Shown: positions 17,506 through 26,350, counted from the stretch's first letter. The stretch: 43,817 bases of DNA from an uncultured Bacteroidales bacterium (GCA_937915765.1 CALGHE010000024.1:1-43817); one strand, 5' to 3'. Translations and numbers: made by a program. Notes: a model not told the origin generated them from the sequence alone.

Positions 17506-17670
17506 TTATTTTTTCTCCTCTTCCTTTTTATCCTCCACACCATTCAAGCCCTCTTTAAAGGAGTGCACACCTTTGCCCAACCCCTTCATCAGCTCAGGAA
17601 TTTTCTTGCCGCCGAAAAGCAGCAGCACAACCAATACGATAAGCAGAATTTCCTGCATTCCAATACCCAT
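17506..17670 (-). CDS. tatA: Twin-arginine translocase pore subunit TatA (54 residues)
   Basis: A short gene directly upstream of tatC. The translation begins MGIGMQEILLIVLVVLLLF, a single membrane helix, followed by the family hinge FGGKKIPELMKGLGKG, where the amphipathic helix starts, then SFKEGLNG. It ends in a lysine/glutamate-rich tail (EDKKEEEKK). This is the TatA/E pattern (FGxxKLPELgrglG) in compact form. No TatB gene is adjacent, which is common in Bacteroidetes, where one TatA-type protein is thought to serve both roles. The ATG at 17670 is 62 bases downstream of a perfect -7 box. Confidence 0.92.
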   Translation of the reverse strand: MGIGMQEILLIVLVVLLLFGGKKIPELMKGLGKGVHSFKEGLNGVEDKKEEEKK

Positions 17671-17731
17671 ATACTTTAAATTTTGCGTTATTAAACATAA
17701 AACTATCTCGTCCCCACCTCATCAAACGGCA

Positions 17732-17739
17732 CAAAGATA
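17732..17739 (-). promoter_or_regulatory. -7 element of the tatA-tatC operon
   Basis: Minus strand reads TATCTTTG, an exact match. It begins within the U tract of the GH5 gene's terminator (17742-17782), so one gene's terminator and the next gene's promoter overlap. Confidence 0.5.
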
Positions 17740-17741
17740 AA

Positions 17742-17782
17742 AACAAAATCTCACAAAAGCATAACCTTTGCGAGATTTTGTT
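17742..17782 (-). terminator. Terminator of the GH5 gene at 17.8 kb
   Basis: AACAAAATCTC at 17742-17752 pairs with GAGATTTTGTT at 17772-17782. On the minus strand it is followed by TTTTATC. Confidence 0.75.
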
Positions 17783-17798
17783 TTATAAACGCCACACG

Positions 17799-19976
17799 TT
17801 ACTCAACCACCAATTTCTTAAATTCAGAACCCGCCTTCAGCACATAAACACCTTTTGCATCTACAGAAATTGACTTTGGCACATCTGGCTCTATCTTGAA
17901 CTGCTGGAGCACAACACCTTTCAAATCATAAACGACAACATCACAGGCGTCGCCGGCAACAATATTGAAACAGCCGTCAGCCGAAGGATTCGGATAGACA
18001 CGCAAGCCAGCCTCTGCCTTTTCTGCAGCGACAGACGACTGTTCAGCCTCGTACGTCAACGTCAGGAAGAATGTTTTCGTATTCGTTCCGTCAAACACAA
18101 TCACGCAGAACTCATACTCGCCGCCATCTCCAAACTCCACATCCGCAGACTGCGAATTATCAGAAGATATTTTCGCCTCAGAAGGTCCAGAAACCTGCAC
18201 CCAACGGAAAGAGCAGTTAGAAGTGCCAGACACCTTCACGTCCAGCTTGCCCTTTTCGCCCTCCGCAAACACTTTTTTCTGTCCATCAGCTTCAGCCAAA
18301 GAAAAATCAGTCGCTGTTATAAATTCCGGCTTGTAATCAACCCAACTTCTTGCAGTTTCCAGAAGCCACTTTCCATTATCATTCATCTCATCATCAGACC
18401 AGTCCGCCACCTTATAGCAATTTTCCTTCAAAACCGACCAATTAGAATCTTCGCCACCTTTATTACACATAGACCAGAATGCGTTAATCAAGCCTTTCTG
18501 CCTATAAATACTCAGCAATCCGCCATCATTACGAGACTTTTCAACACCCCATTCTGTCACGATTACAGGCACACCATTGTTCCAAGAATCTCTTCCGTTC
18601 CAGTCGCTCTGATGCCCCCACTTCACATAACCGTGCCAAGTGTAAGCAATATTAGAATAACCGTCGCCGGCGCTTGTCACAGCATCAGGATGGCGAGAAT
18701 ATTCAGAAGAGCCCACAATGATAATGTTGTCATCATCAATTTTACGAATCACAGGAATAATCTGTTTTGCATAATTCACCACAGTTCCGTCGTCCGTCAT
18801 CGGCTCGTTATAAATTTCATACATCACATTTGGATAATCGCCCCATTTTTCTGCAAAATAGGTGAAGAACTCTTTAGAAAGCTCAACCCAGTGCTGCGCA
18901 TAATGTTCATGAAAATCGATAATCACATAAATATCATTCTCGATTGCAGCCTTCACCATCTCGTCCACAAGAGCCTTTGTATAGTCCGGTCTGTGCAAGA
19001 AGTTATCCTCGTTCCAAGTAGCCGACGGATTGTCCCATGTATTTTCGCCCGGAGCGATAGAGACCGGAAGACGAATCAGCTGTATATTGTACTTAGACAC
19101 AAGAAAATCCACGTTCTCCTTGCACCACCACATAGGCCTTGAGCAGCTCCAGAAATAACTAGGTCCCATCAGGCTCACCTTGTCACCATTTTGATCGCAT
19201 ACCGCACCGTTTTTAGTGTTAAGTTTTCCGTGCTTAGTAACTACGAAGTTCTGCTTTTTCTTAGGCTTAGCAACAACAACAGGCACAACCTTGCTCACCT
19301 CGCCCATCTTGACCAGCACAGCGTCAGAGCCTTCGTCGCTGCCAGACTTGTAAATTCCGTCTTTCGCATTTTCAGACCAAACGACAGAACTTGCGACCGG
19401 CTTTCCTGCCGCATTGTAAGCTGTAGGGATAACCTCCATCGATTCATTCGGCATCAGTCTAATCTCTTCGGGAGATGTCGAGATAGAAGCCACCTTGCCG
19501 TCTGTTTCAGAACTTTTTTTAACCTCAAAATAATCAATGTTCAGGCCTGTGCCGACATTCACCGCCTTGAACACATTCTTTCCGGCCTTCAGCTCATACA
19601 GCGCGCCATCTTCGAACTTATAAGAAGGCCACTGGTCGCGCGGCAGTTCCCACCATTTTTCAACACCCAGATTAGCAGTAGTCTCAAACACAAAAGAAGC
19701 GCCCTCCACATCAATCTTCAAAGAGCCGGTCTTCCCAGCCAGATACTTGAACGAGAACTGATAAAGCCCATCTTCCGGAACATCGACCTCATAAGTCAAG
19801 ACCTCGCCGGCTTCATCAAAATAACCAATTGTCTGACCATTGTTTTCAAGGACAATCTTAGACGACAAACTTTTCGCATCTGTGTACGCCTCCGCCTCGA
19901 CCTTTATCTGAGCAAAAGACGGAATCTGGCATGCCAGAAACGCGCACAACATCACATTTCTAAAATTTTTCTTCAT
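17799..19976 (-). CDS. Secreted multidomain GH5 glycoside hydrolase with T9SS-type sorting tail
   Basis: 725 residues from the ATG at 19976, which begins a clean signal peptide (MKKNFRNVMLCAFLACQ, cleavage near SFAQ). Residues about 24-155 resemble a CBM6/35-like carbohydrate-binding sandwich (VEAEAY..., ending LNIDYFEVKK). Residues about 162-235 look like a Big2-type immunoglobulin fold. The GH5 barrel spans about 245-565, with the acid/base E391 in YEIYNEP and the nucleophile E475 in VTEWG; the FHEH histidines and YTWHGY are also family features. A PKD-like beta domain follows at about 575-645. The C-terminus (VYPNPSADG to FKKLVVE) is a type A T9SS sorting domain, implying outer-membrane export and surface attachment or release. 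The barrel suggests beta-glucanase or mannanase activity; the exact substrate is not decided. It is monocistronic. Confidence 0.88.
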   Translation of the reverse strand: MKKNFRNVMLCAFLACQIPSFAQIKVEAEAYTDAKSLSSKIVLENNGQTIGYFDEAGEVLTYEVDVPEDGLYQFSFKYLAGKTGSLKIDVEGASFVFETTANLGVEKWWELPRDQWPSYKFEDGALYELKAGKNVFKAVNVGTGLNIDYFEVKKSSETDGKVASISTSPEEIRLMPNESMEVIPTAYNAAGKPVASSVVWSENAKDGIYKSGSDEGSDAVLVKMGEVSKVVPVVVAKPKKKQNFVVTKHGKLNTKNGAVCDQNGDKVSLMGPSYFWSCSRPMWWCKENVDFLVSKYNIQLIRLPVSIAPGENTWDNPSATWNEDNFLHRPDYTKALVDEMVKAAIENDIYVIIDFHEHYAQHWVELSKEFFTYFAEKWGDYPNVMYEIYNEPMTDDGTVVNYAKQIIPVIRKIDDDNIIIVGSSEYSRHPDAVTSAGDGYSNIAYTWHGYVKWGHQSDWNGRDSWNNGVPVIVTEWGVEKSRNDGGLLSIYRQKGLINAFWSMCNKGGEDSNWSVLKENCYKVADWSDDEMNDNGKWLLETARSWVDYKPEFITATDFSLAEADGQKKVFAEGEKGKLDVKVSGTSNCSFRWVQVSGPSEAKISSDNSQSADVEFGDGGEYEFCVIVFDGTNTKTFFLTLTYEAEQSSVAAEKAEAGLRVYPNPSADGCFNIVAGDACDVVVYDLKGVVLQQFKIEPDVPKSISVDAKGVYVLKAGSEFKKLVVE

Positions 19977-20048
19977 AAAATAATTAATTAAAACATCATA
20001 CTTTAATATTTTCAGAACAACACATTCCAGAAAACATACTTTTAACAA

Positions 20049-20056
20049 CAAATATA
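20049..20056 (-). promoter_or_regulatory. -7 element of the GH5 gene at 17.8 kb
   Basis: Minus strand reads TATATTTG, an exact match, 72 bases before the chosen ATG at 19976. This supports that start over an in-frame ATG at 20111, which would lie upstream of the promoter. Confidence 0.55.
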
Positions 20057-20112
20057 AAGCAAAAATCATGCCTTTCAAGTGTGAAAAAATATGCTTCGCA
20101 GCATATTGCAAA

Positions 20113-20154
20113 CAAAAAAAGAGGCTTTTCGCATGATTCCGACGAAAAGCCTCT
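20113..20154 (-). terminator. Terminator of the PL1 pectate lyase gene
   Basis: AGAGGCTTTTCG at 20120-20131 pairs with CGAAAAGCCTCT at 20143-20154, a 12-bp stem. On the minus strand it is followed by a run of T. Confidence 0.85.
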
Positions 20155-20188
20155 TATCTAGGGTATTGAAACTAATTTATGAAAAGAT

Positions 20189-22594
20189 TTACTTAACTAC
20201 AACTTTCTGATGACCTATAACATAAACGCCACTCTGCAAATCAACCTTGTCCACACCTTCTTTCAACGCTTTCACTCCAACAACTTTTCCAGAAACCGCG
20301 CTGACCAGCACATCACAAGCTTTATCCGAAACAATGTCCACACCGCCATCTCTGCTCACAATCACAAGTTCGTCCGCCGCTGCGTTTTCACAATCTGACG
20401 TCACCGCTTTCGGTTCCCACACGATTGCGTAGTAATAGCACTTCTTAGATTTTGCATAGACATAAACCTCTGTTTCGCCGGCAGTCTCAACATCATAAGA
20501 CAGAACCATAGTTTCTGTATCATTCTCCGTCATTGTGTAAGCAGAAGCGTTTGATTCGTCCCAAAGATTTTCAGTAATAACCACCGTAGCCAAATTAGTA
20601 GCCGAATACATCTGATAAACAACCGACAGTTTGCCCGGACCTGAGACAGGTATTGTGAAATAGCGGTTATTTGCCGAACTTGCGCTGCCGCCCGGATTCA
20701 GAGCCGAGTCGAATGTGCCTTCCACAACATCAACCTCAGAAGAAGAGCTTCCCTGAATTTTAGAGCTTACACCAGAAGTGTAAATTATTTCAGCATTTCC
20801 TTCCATATCAGAAATGTAATACTCAAAAGCTTTGTTCAGAGCCACATCTTCCGCCACGCCATCCGACCAATACTGCGCGTCGCCAACTATCCAAGTTGCA
20901 GCAGCCCCACCATTGTCAGAGCCCGTTGTGAACGCAAGCGAGAACTCCGCAGCCTCATTGCCTGACGCATCTTTCACACCAGCCACAGTCACATCATAGG
21001 CAGAGTCGAAATCGAGCGACAAAGGTATGTTCAACGCAGAGCCAGAAGCAGTGACACCGTCAACTTCAGTTCCGTTTATCTTTACAGACACTTCGTCCGC
21101 TACAACTGCCTCGTCATAAGTCAGCACAAGTTTAGAAAGGCTTTTTCTAACCTCCGCATTATTTGCGACAGACTGGTCTATAAGCGCCGGAGCCTGTTCG
21201 TCCTTCACATCTTCAGCTTTACGAGTAACGTTCACCACATACGTCTTAGTCTCTCCGTTATGGCTTACAGCAATCTCAACAACACCAGGGAACGACGTCA
21301 CCGGACTACCAGTCACAACAACCGACGCGTCAGAAGCACTTGCGACAGCCTCCACATCACAGCTGTTAACATCTGCAGCCACCTCGAACGAATAAGAATC
21401 AGAGCCATCCAAAGAGATTTCCGCACCATTAATCTTCAACGATTTCAAAGACAAGTCAGCAACCGCCGGCTCTGGGTTTGGAGTCACGCTACCGCCCTCA
21501 TCAACAACACCCACACCTTCCACAACATTCAACGTAGCTCCTGCTCCGCAATTAGCCTGATTCGTAATTTCAGAATAGATTTTACTTGCGTCATAAACCG
21601 GATACTTGTAATATTCAGAAGGTTTGAAAGCAGCGCCATCTGCAAGGCTGTTCATCTTGCTGTCTGAGTAAGACTTGCAAGAGCTGTCATAGTAACTGCC
21701 TGTAAACGTAGCCGCCGCGCCCGATGTAATCTTGCTGTACGGACCTTTGCTTGCTGTGATATTGTAGAACGCGGAGTTTTCCACATAAACTGAAGACTCC
21801 TTTCCACCGCCCACACAATAAGAAGTCACCGAACTTGAGAAAAGGCAGTTCAAGATATGCACCTTACCGAAGCGGACACGCGGCATACGCTCCTTGCACC
21901 CTTCGTCCCACCAGCAAAGCTGAAAAGTCACGTTGAGCAGTCCGCGGTCTGTAGTCTTGCTGTCCGAGCTTCCGATAAGATTTGTGTAACGATGGTCCGC
22001 AGAGCCGCCGGAGCCGCCAGACGTTGGAGCGAGCAGATAGCGGAAACGGCACCACGACACAGAGATATTGTTCGCGCCGTTCTTAATGTCAAAGTTACCA
22101 TCCACTCCATCTTGAAAATCACAGTGATCAACCCAAATGTTAGTTCCGCCTTCAATGCAGAAATTGTCATATCCGTCACAGTCATAAGCTCCGGCGCTTC
22201 GGAATGTCACGTTACGCATAATAACGTTGTTCGTACCGCTCTTGAACACAAGTATTCCGTTGTTACTCTTCTGATTCGGGTTATAAAGTTCAGAGCCAGG
22301 CAGACCGTAAATCGTCTTGTCCTTCACCGAAACATTATAAACGTTGGAGATTTTAACAGAGCCTTTGATAAAGACGTGCTTTACAGAGCTGCTCTCCAAA
22401 GCAGACTTCCACTCAGACTCTGTTGTCACAACCTTATAGTTGCTGCTTGAAATTGCGCCACCGCCAGTTGGCGTTGACTTTACCGTCGCCCACCCCACAG
22501 GAGCGTCTGAGTCAAAAGACGACCTTGCGAATGCTCCGAAACTTAATGCCGAAGCCGCAACCAATAATAATGCTTTCAGACCAAATGTTCTCAT
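20189..22594 (-). CDS. Secreted PL1 pectate lyase with Ig-like domains and C-terminal sorting tail
   Basis: 801 residues with a signal peptide (ALLLVAASALSFGAFA, cleavage near residue 24). Residues about 33-355 are a parallel beta-helix of polysaccharide lyase family 1. Ca-binding and catalytic signatures are intact: WVDHCDFQDGVDGNFDI (154-170), VSWCRFRY, ADHRYTNLIG, and ERMPRVRFGKVH with its arginine cluster at 236-241. PL1 enzymes split de-esterified pectin by beta-elimination. Then follow a cadherin-like beta-sandwich (about 380-460), a Big_5-like domain (about 465-560, ending AFTTGS), an unrecognised region (about 565-735), and a tail with DVLVSAVSGKVVG and SGVYVIGHQ resembling a T9SS sorting domain. 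It lies next to a GH5 gene on the same strand but has separate transcription signals. Confidence 0.9.
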   Translation of the reverse strand: MRTFGLKALLLVAASALSFGAFARSSFDSDAPVGWATVKSTPTGGGAISSSNYKVVTTESEWKSALESSSVKHVFIKGSVKISNVYNVSVKDKTIYGLPGSELYNPNQKSNNGILVFKSGTNNVIMRNVTFRSAGAYDCDGYDNFCIEGGTNIWVDHCDFQDGVDGNFDIKNGANNISVSWCRFRYLLAPTSGGSGGSADHRYTNLIGSSDSKTTDRGLLNVTFQLCWWDEGCKERMPRVRFGKVHILNCLFSSSVTSYCVGGGKESSVYVENSAFYNITASKGPYSKITSGAAATFTGSYYDSSCKSYSDSKMNSLADGAAFKPSEYYKYPVYDASKIYSEITNQANCGAGATLNVVEGVGVVDEGGSVTPNPEPAVADLSLKSLKINGAEISLDGSDSYSFEVAADVNSCDVEAVASASDASVVVTGSPVTSFPGVVEIAVSHNGETKTYVVNVTRKAEDVKDEQAPALIDQSVANNAEVRKSLSKLVLTYDEAVVADEVSVKINGTEVDGVTASGSALNIPLSLDFDSAYDVTVAGVKDASGNEAAEFSLAFTTGSDNGGAAATWIVGDAQYWSDGVAEDVALNKAFEYYISDMEGNAEIIYTSGVSSKIQGSSSSEVDVVEGTFDSALNPGGSASSANNRYFTIPVSGPGKLSVVYQMYSATNLATVVITENLWDESNASAYTMTENDTETMVLSYDVETAGETEVYVYAKSKKCYYYAIVWEPKAVTSDCENAAADELVIVSRDGGVDIVSDKACDVLVSAVSGKVVGVKALKEGVDKVDLQSGVYVIGHQKVVVK

Positions 22595-22880
22595 ATCCTT
22601 TTTAATTTAATTATTAACTTGAAAAAAAACTGCCAATTCAAATGAGTCTCAACAGCCACATCTGTTTGACGGTTGCAAGTTTTCACTTTTTATTTAAAAA
22701 CACGAGCTGAAAAATTCCAATAAAGCGGTAAAAACAGCTTTTGAAGATAGTCAAAAATAACAAATAAAATAGACAAAAATACCTGCGGCAGAAAAATATC
22801 GATGAAATGGGGCTTTTTCACACCTTCCATCATTCACAAAACACTACGGGATTCACCATTTTTCGCATGCGTAAATTCAC
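22595..22880. other. Leader and promoter region of the PL1 gene
   Basis: An AT-rich stretch without a credible gene. It contains two minus-strand -7 boxes (22752-22759 and 22774-22781, both TATTTTTG), implying a leader of 150-170 nt before the PL1 ATG. No regulator site was recognised. Confidence 0.5.
22752..22781 (-). promoter_or_regulatory. Two tandem -7 elements upstream of the PL1 gene
   Basis: TATTTTTG occurs twice on the minus strand, at 22752-22759 and 22774-22781. Either could direct transcription of the lyase gene. Confidence 0.4.
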
Positions 22881-22906
22881 AAAAAAAGGCAGATTTTCAT
22901 CCGCCT
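22881..22906 (-). terminator. Terminator of the recF-DUF721-thioesterase operon
   Basis: On the minus strand AGGCGGAT and ATCTGCCT pair (one G-T) around a GAAA tetraloop, followed by seven T. It lies 32 bases after the thioesterase stop. Confidence 0.75.
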
Positions 22907-22938
22907 CGCATTTACGCCTTAAACACAAACGTACCGCA

Positions 22939-23373
22939 TCAAGGTCTGAACTGCTCAAAACTGTTAATCAATTCTCTCCATTCGTCCGAAATAAGCAAAG
23001 ACGTGTTGGTTTTAGCATCAAAGCCGCACATCACGGAGCGGCACACAGATTTAATGCGTCCCGTATCCTTATCCTGAAGCAGCTGTATAAGCTTCACGCT
23101 CTTGTTGCCTATCTCATAAACCTTGGTCTTCACCACTATTTTATTGTTCATGAAGATAGGTTCCATAAAATCCACATTAATATTCACCATAACAAGCTCC
23201 TCGCCGCCCCAATCAATCACCTGCTTCTTTAACGTTTCGAAGTACTTCACCTTGCCGTAGTCATAATACATTATCTGCACAGCGTTGTTCACGTGACCAA
23301 GCACGTCAATATCATTGAAACGAATCTGAATCGTCTCCTGATGATTAAACTCAATATTTTGCAAATCGTTCAT
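22939..23373 (-). CDS. Acyl-CoA thioesterase, hotdog fold (4HBT family)
   Basis: 144 residues, the length of a single hotdog domain. The catalytic segment is FNDIDVLGHVNNAVQIMYYDYG, near residues 22-43, containing the 4HBT catalytic Asp (D..GHVNN pattern), and the long helix follows (VKYFETLKKQ). Family members hydrolyse acyl-CoA or aromatic acyl thioesters. The stop codon of the upstream DUF721 gene directly abuts the start at 23373, so this is the third gene of the recF operon. The substrate is unknown. Its place behind recF probably reflects genome organisation more than shared function. Confidence 0.87.
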   Translation of the reverse strand: MNDLQNIEFNHQETIQIRFNDIDVLGHVNNAVQIMYYDYGKVKYFETLKKQVIDWGGEELVMVNINVDFMEPIFMNNKIVVKTKVYEIGNKSVKLIQLLQDKDTGRIKSVCRSVMCGFDAKTNTSLLISDEWRELINSFEQFRP

Positions 23374-23664
23374 TTATCTGAAAATTATATCTTTAATAAC
23401 TTCTAAACCAATCTTATTGTTCAGTTTCTCCAGCAGAACCGCCCGTCTCATCTGCAGCTCCTGCCTCGCCACAGAAGAGGTCATGCTCACAAAAAGCACC
23501 TTATCCTTCACATAAAGCTTTTTAGTGAAACGTTTCACCGCGCTTCCGGCAACCTCCTCCCACGCATCCATCAGCTGCATTTCGTGCAGGTGCTGGTCAA
23601 GGTTCTGAGCAGAAAAGACATCCTGCAAAAGCTCGTTCAACGCCTTCGCCTCACTGCGCTTCAT
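23374..23664 (-). CDS. DUF721 (DciA-related) protein
   Basis: 96 residues matching the DUF721 domain: EALNELLQDVFSAQNL, then MDAWEEVAGSAVKRFTKKLYV, then VLFVSMTSSVARQELQMRR. DUF721 includes DciA, a loader of the replicative helicase in bacteria that lack DnaC, and the family is often found beside recF or dnaA. The gene overlaps the end of recF by 14 bp and abuts the thioesterase gene, so expression is likely coupled to recF. It is shorter than many DciA proteins and is mainly the core KH-like domain. A role in replication initiation is inferred from the family and location. Confidence 0.85.
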   Translation of the reverse strand: MKRSEAKALNELLQDVFSAQNLDQHLHEMQLMDAWEEVAGSAVKRFTKKLYVKDKVLFVSMTSSVARQELQMRRAVLLEKLNNKIGLEVIKDIIFR

Positions 23665-24778
23665 CCGTGCCTCCCTTCTCTATACAGCTAAACTCGCCGC
23701 CATCAACCGCATAAATGACAAAGTCGCCGCCGCAGTCTTTCAGTATCGCCGCCGTATGCTCCCTGTTTGTATCTGATATGAATATCTGGCCGAAACGGTT
23801 GTCTTCCTTGACAAGCTTTACAATCTGCTGCACCCTCAGAGCGTCAAGCTTGTCGAATATATCGTCGAAAAGCAGCAGCGGCATCTTCAGGTTTATATTC
23901 CTAAGGAAGTCGAACTGAGCCAGTTTCAGCGCTATAAGGAACGTTTTGTTTTGGCCTTGCGAGCCGACCCTTTTAATCGGATGTCCGTGCAGAAGCATCT
24001 CTAAGTCGTCTCGGTGTATCCCTTTAGTGGTATATCCTACAAGCGCGTCCCTGCCTCGGCTTCCGCGCAGCAGCTCCCTCAGGTCCGCGCCGTCGTGAAG
24101 GTGAGACGAATAGGCAAAACCCACGCTCTCCCTCTCCAACGAGATGAAGCTGTAAAAATATTGGAACAGCGGCGAGAACCGGTCTATGAACTCAACACGC
24201 TTCATGTATATGTAGCTGCCGTTTTCCGCCATCTGCTCCTCCCATATATCAAAAAGGAGCGGGTCCGAGCCTTCGGTTTTCAGCAGCACGTTGCGCTGCT
24301 GCAGCGCGCGGTTATAGGCAAGAAGAGCGTTAAGGTACCGTTTGTCATACTGCGAAATCACCCCGTCTATAAACTTGCGGCGCTCCTCGCTTCCCTCCTG
24401 AATCAGCTTCGAGTCGGACGGCGAGATTATCACAAGCGGAATAACGCCTATATGCTCCGATATTCTTTCGTAGTTCTTCTTGTTCTTCCGGAACTGCTTT
24501 TTCTGACGGCGCTTGAAGCCGCAATAAACGTCAGTCTCCGCCCCCTCGTCATCTTTATAAAATCCGTGAAGGACAAAAAAGTCTGCGTCGTGCCTCACGT
24601 TCTGAGCGTCCATCGTCCCGGAATGACTTTTGCAGAAAGAGAGATAATACACCGCATCAAGCAGATTTGTCTTGCCCACGCCGTTGTTTCCGATAAAGCA
24701 GTTTATCTTCGGCGAAAGGCTCAAGTCTGCCTCCTTTATATTTTTATAATTAAGAATTGAGATGCGATGCAAATACAT
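23651..24778 (-). CDS. recF: DNA replication and repair protein RecF
   Basis: 375 residues. RecF loads RecA at single-strand gaps via RecOR. The SMC-like ATPase features are complete: the Walker A motif GNNGVGKTNLLDAVYYL near residue 29, the family signature around SPSDSKLIQEGSEERRKFID, the ABC signature RVGSQGQNKTFLIALKLAQ, and the Walker B motif PLLLFDDIFDKLD. The signature loop is followed by the D-loop LDALR. It is the first gene of an overlapping three-gene operon. No clear -7 box was found in the 71 bp between it and thrC, so read-through from thrC is possible. Confidence 0.95.
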   Translation of the reverse strand: MYLHRISILNYKNIKEADLSLSPKINCFIGNNGVGKTNLLDAVYYLSFCKSHSGTMDAQNVRHDADFFVLHGFYKDDEGAETDVYCGFKRRQKKQFRKNKKNYERISEHIGVIPLVIISPSDSKLIQEGSEERRKFIDGVISQYDKRYLNALLAYNRALQQRNVLLKTEGSDPLLFDIWEEQMAENGSYIYMKRVEFIDRFSPLFQYFYSFISLERESVGFAYSSHLHDGADLRELLRGSRGRDALVGYTTKGIHRDDLEMLLHGHPIKRVGSQGQNKTFLIALKLAQFDFLRNINLKMPLLLFDDIFDKLDALRVQQIVKLVKEDNRFGQIFISDTNREHTAAILKDCGGDFVIYAVDGGEFSCIEKGGTDEAQ

Positions 24779-24803
24779 AAGTGTAAGCCGTAACGCTTAG
24801 CCA

Positions 24804-24843
24804 GCAAGGAGCAGACCGCAAAGAAATGCAGACCGCTCCTTGC
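24804..24843. other. Hairpin between thrC and recF
   Basis: GCAAGGAGC at 24804-24812 pairs with GCTCCTTGC at 24835-24843, with extra pairing between AGACC/GGTCT-type inner segments possible. The T-rich run (GTCTTTTTATTTT) follows on the plus strand, where no gene ends. In the direction of thrC and recF transcription the hairpin has an A tract before it but no U tract after it. It may be a weak terminator or processing site for thrC. Confidence 0.45.
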
Positions 24844-24849
24844 GTCTTT

Positions 24850-26151
24850 TTATTTTGTCAACAAATAAGCCTTGAATGTGTCAAAGTCCTTAGGCAGCTC
24901 CACGCTTTGCTTCTGTCCTTTCATGAACTCCTGCAGTTTCTGCGGAATTTCCACCTTTTCGCCTATGATTCCTTCTACAGTCTCCAAGAACTTGGCCGGA
25001 TGAGCCGTTTCCAAGAACACACCAACCTCCTCCGGCTTCAGATATTCCTTCAAAGCGCGGTAACCGACTGCACCGTGCGGGTCAAGAAGGTATTTTGTAG
25101 CGTCGTATGTAGCCTTGACAGTTTCGCGAATCTGCTCGTCCGTATAGCTGCAGCCTGAGATTTCCGCGCAGATTGCTTCGTGCGACTCTCCGTAAAGGTC
25201 CAGCACACGAGCGAAGTTGCTTGGGTCGCCCACATCCATTGCGTTTGCGATTGTCGCAACCGACGGACGCGGAGTATAAACTCCCGTGTTAAGATATTGC
25301 AAGAAAATGTCGTTCTTGTTATTAGCTGCAATGAAACGGGACACCGGCAAGCCCATCTTCTTTCCGAAAAGGCCGGCTGTGATGTTTCCAAAGTTTCCGC
25401 TCGGCACGCAAATCACCACGTTCTTGTCCTTGCCAAGCTTCTGCAGCTGCGCGTATGCGTAGAAATAGTAGAATGCCTGCGGAAGGAAACGCGCCACATT
25501 GATTGAGTTTGCCGAAGTAAGCTTCATGTGCGCGTTCAGGTCTGCATCCATAAAAGCAGATTTCACAAGCGCCTGGCAGTCGTCAAACGTGCCGTCAATC
25601 TCAAGCGCCGTGATGTTCTGTCCCAACGTTGTGAACTGGCACTCCTGAATCTTGCTCACCTTGCCCTTCGGATAAAGCACAAACACCCTGATTCCCTCAA
25701 CGCCAAGGAAACCGTTAGCCACCGCGCTGCCTGTGTCGCCGGACGTAGCCACAAGCACGTTCACATCCTTTTCGCCCTGCTTCTTTATGAAGTAGCCTAA
25801 CAGACGAGACATGAACCTGCCGCCAACATCCTTGAACGCAAGCGTCGGACCGTGAAAAAGCTCAAGGCTGTAGATATTGCCGTTCACATGAACAAGCGGA
25901 ACATCAAAATTCAACGTGTCATACACGATTTTCTTCAGAGCATCCGCCTCCACATCTTCTCCGAAAAAGGCGTCGGCCACAACGTACGCTATCTCCTGAA
26001 ACGTCATATCCTTCATGTTCTCGAAGAATGACGAAGGCAGCTGCTTTATAACCTCGGGCATGAATAGCCCCTTGTCCGAAGCCAGCCCCTTAACCACCGC
26101 TTCCTGAAGCGTAGCCTTGTCTGACTTCTTGTTTGTACTGTAATATTTCAT
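24850..26151 (-). CDS. thrC: Threonine synthase
   Basis: 433 residues. ThrC converts O-phosphohomoserine to threonine using PLP. The N-terminus MKYYSTN and the DKGLFMPEV stretch are typical of the family. The PLP lysine lies in LAFKDVGGRFMSRLL near residue 80, and the phosphate loop in VATSGDTGSAVANGF. CVPSGNFGNITAGLFGKKMGLPV is the second cofactor-binding segment. An upstream in-frame ATG at 26241 was rejected because the added 30 residues are hydrophobic noise and would overlap the promoter; the ATG at 26151 follows a -7 box by 47 bases. panB is divergent. Confidence 0.95.
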   Translation of the reverse strand: MKYYSTNKKSDKATLQEAVVKGLASDKGLFMPEVIKQLPSSFFENMKDMTFQEIAYVVADAFFGEDVEADALKKIVYDTLNFDVPLVHVNGNIYSLELFHGPTLAFKDVGGRFMSRLLGYFIKKQGEKDVNVLVATSGDTGSAVANGFLGVEGIRVFVLYPKGKVSKIQECQFTTLGQNITALEIDGTFDDCQALVKSAFMDADLNAHMKLTSANSINVARFLPQAFYYFYAYAQLQKLGKDKNVVICVPSGNFGNITAGLFGKKMGLPVSRFIAANNKNDIFLQYLNTGVYTPRPSVATIANAMDVGDPSNFARVLDLYGESHEAICAEISGCSYTDEQIRETVKATYDATKYLLDPHGAVGYRALKEYLKPEEVGVFLETAHPAKFLETVEGIIGEKVEIPQKLQEFMKGQKQSVELPKDFDTFKAYLLTK

Positions 26152-26198
26152 TTTTCCTTTATTACTATAAAAAATTAGGAGCAATCTCCAATCGACTG

Positions 26199-26206
26199 CA
26201 AAAATA
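26199..26206 (-). promoter_or_regulatory. -7 element of thrC
   Basis: Minus strand reads TATTTTTG, an exact match 47 bases before the chosen thrC ATG. Confidence 0.5.
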
Positions 26207-26350
26207 AGAAACTGTTTAATATTTTTAAAATTATTTGCCATCTGATTGATATATGCGCATATAAAAAAGTGCGCGTCAGCCCGCTCGCTTCTCCTCTTCC
26301 TGCATCTGATACCAATTCTCGAATCTCTATTTTTTTTAGGCGAATGGATT

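Noticed and set aside
19191..19991. Long plus-strand open frame opposite the GH5 gene, and similar frames opposite the PL1, alaS and ctpA genes
   Set aside because: All are antisense to well supported genes, have no recognisable domains or promoters, and have shadow-type composition.
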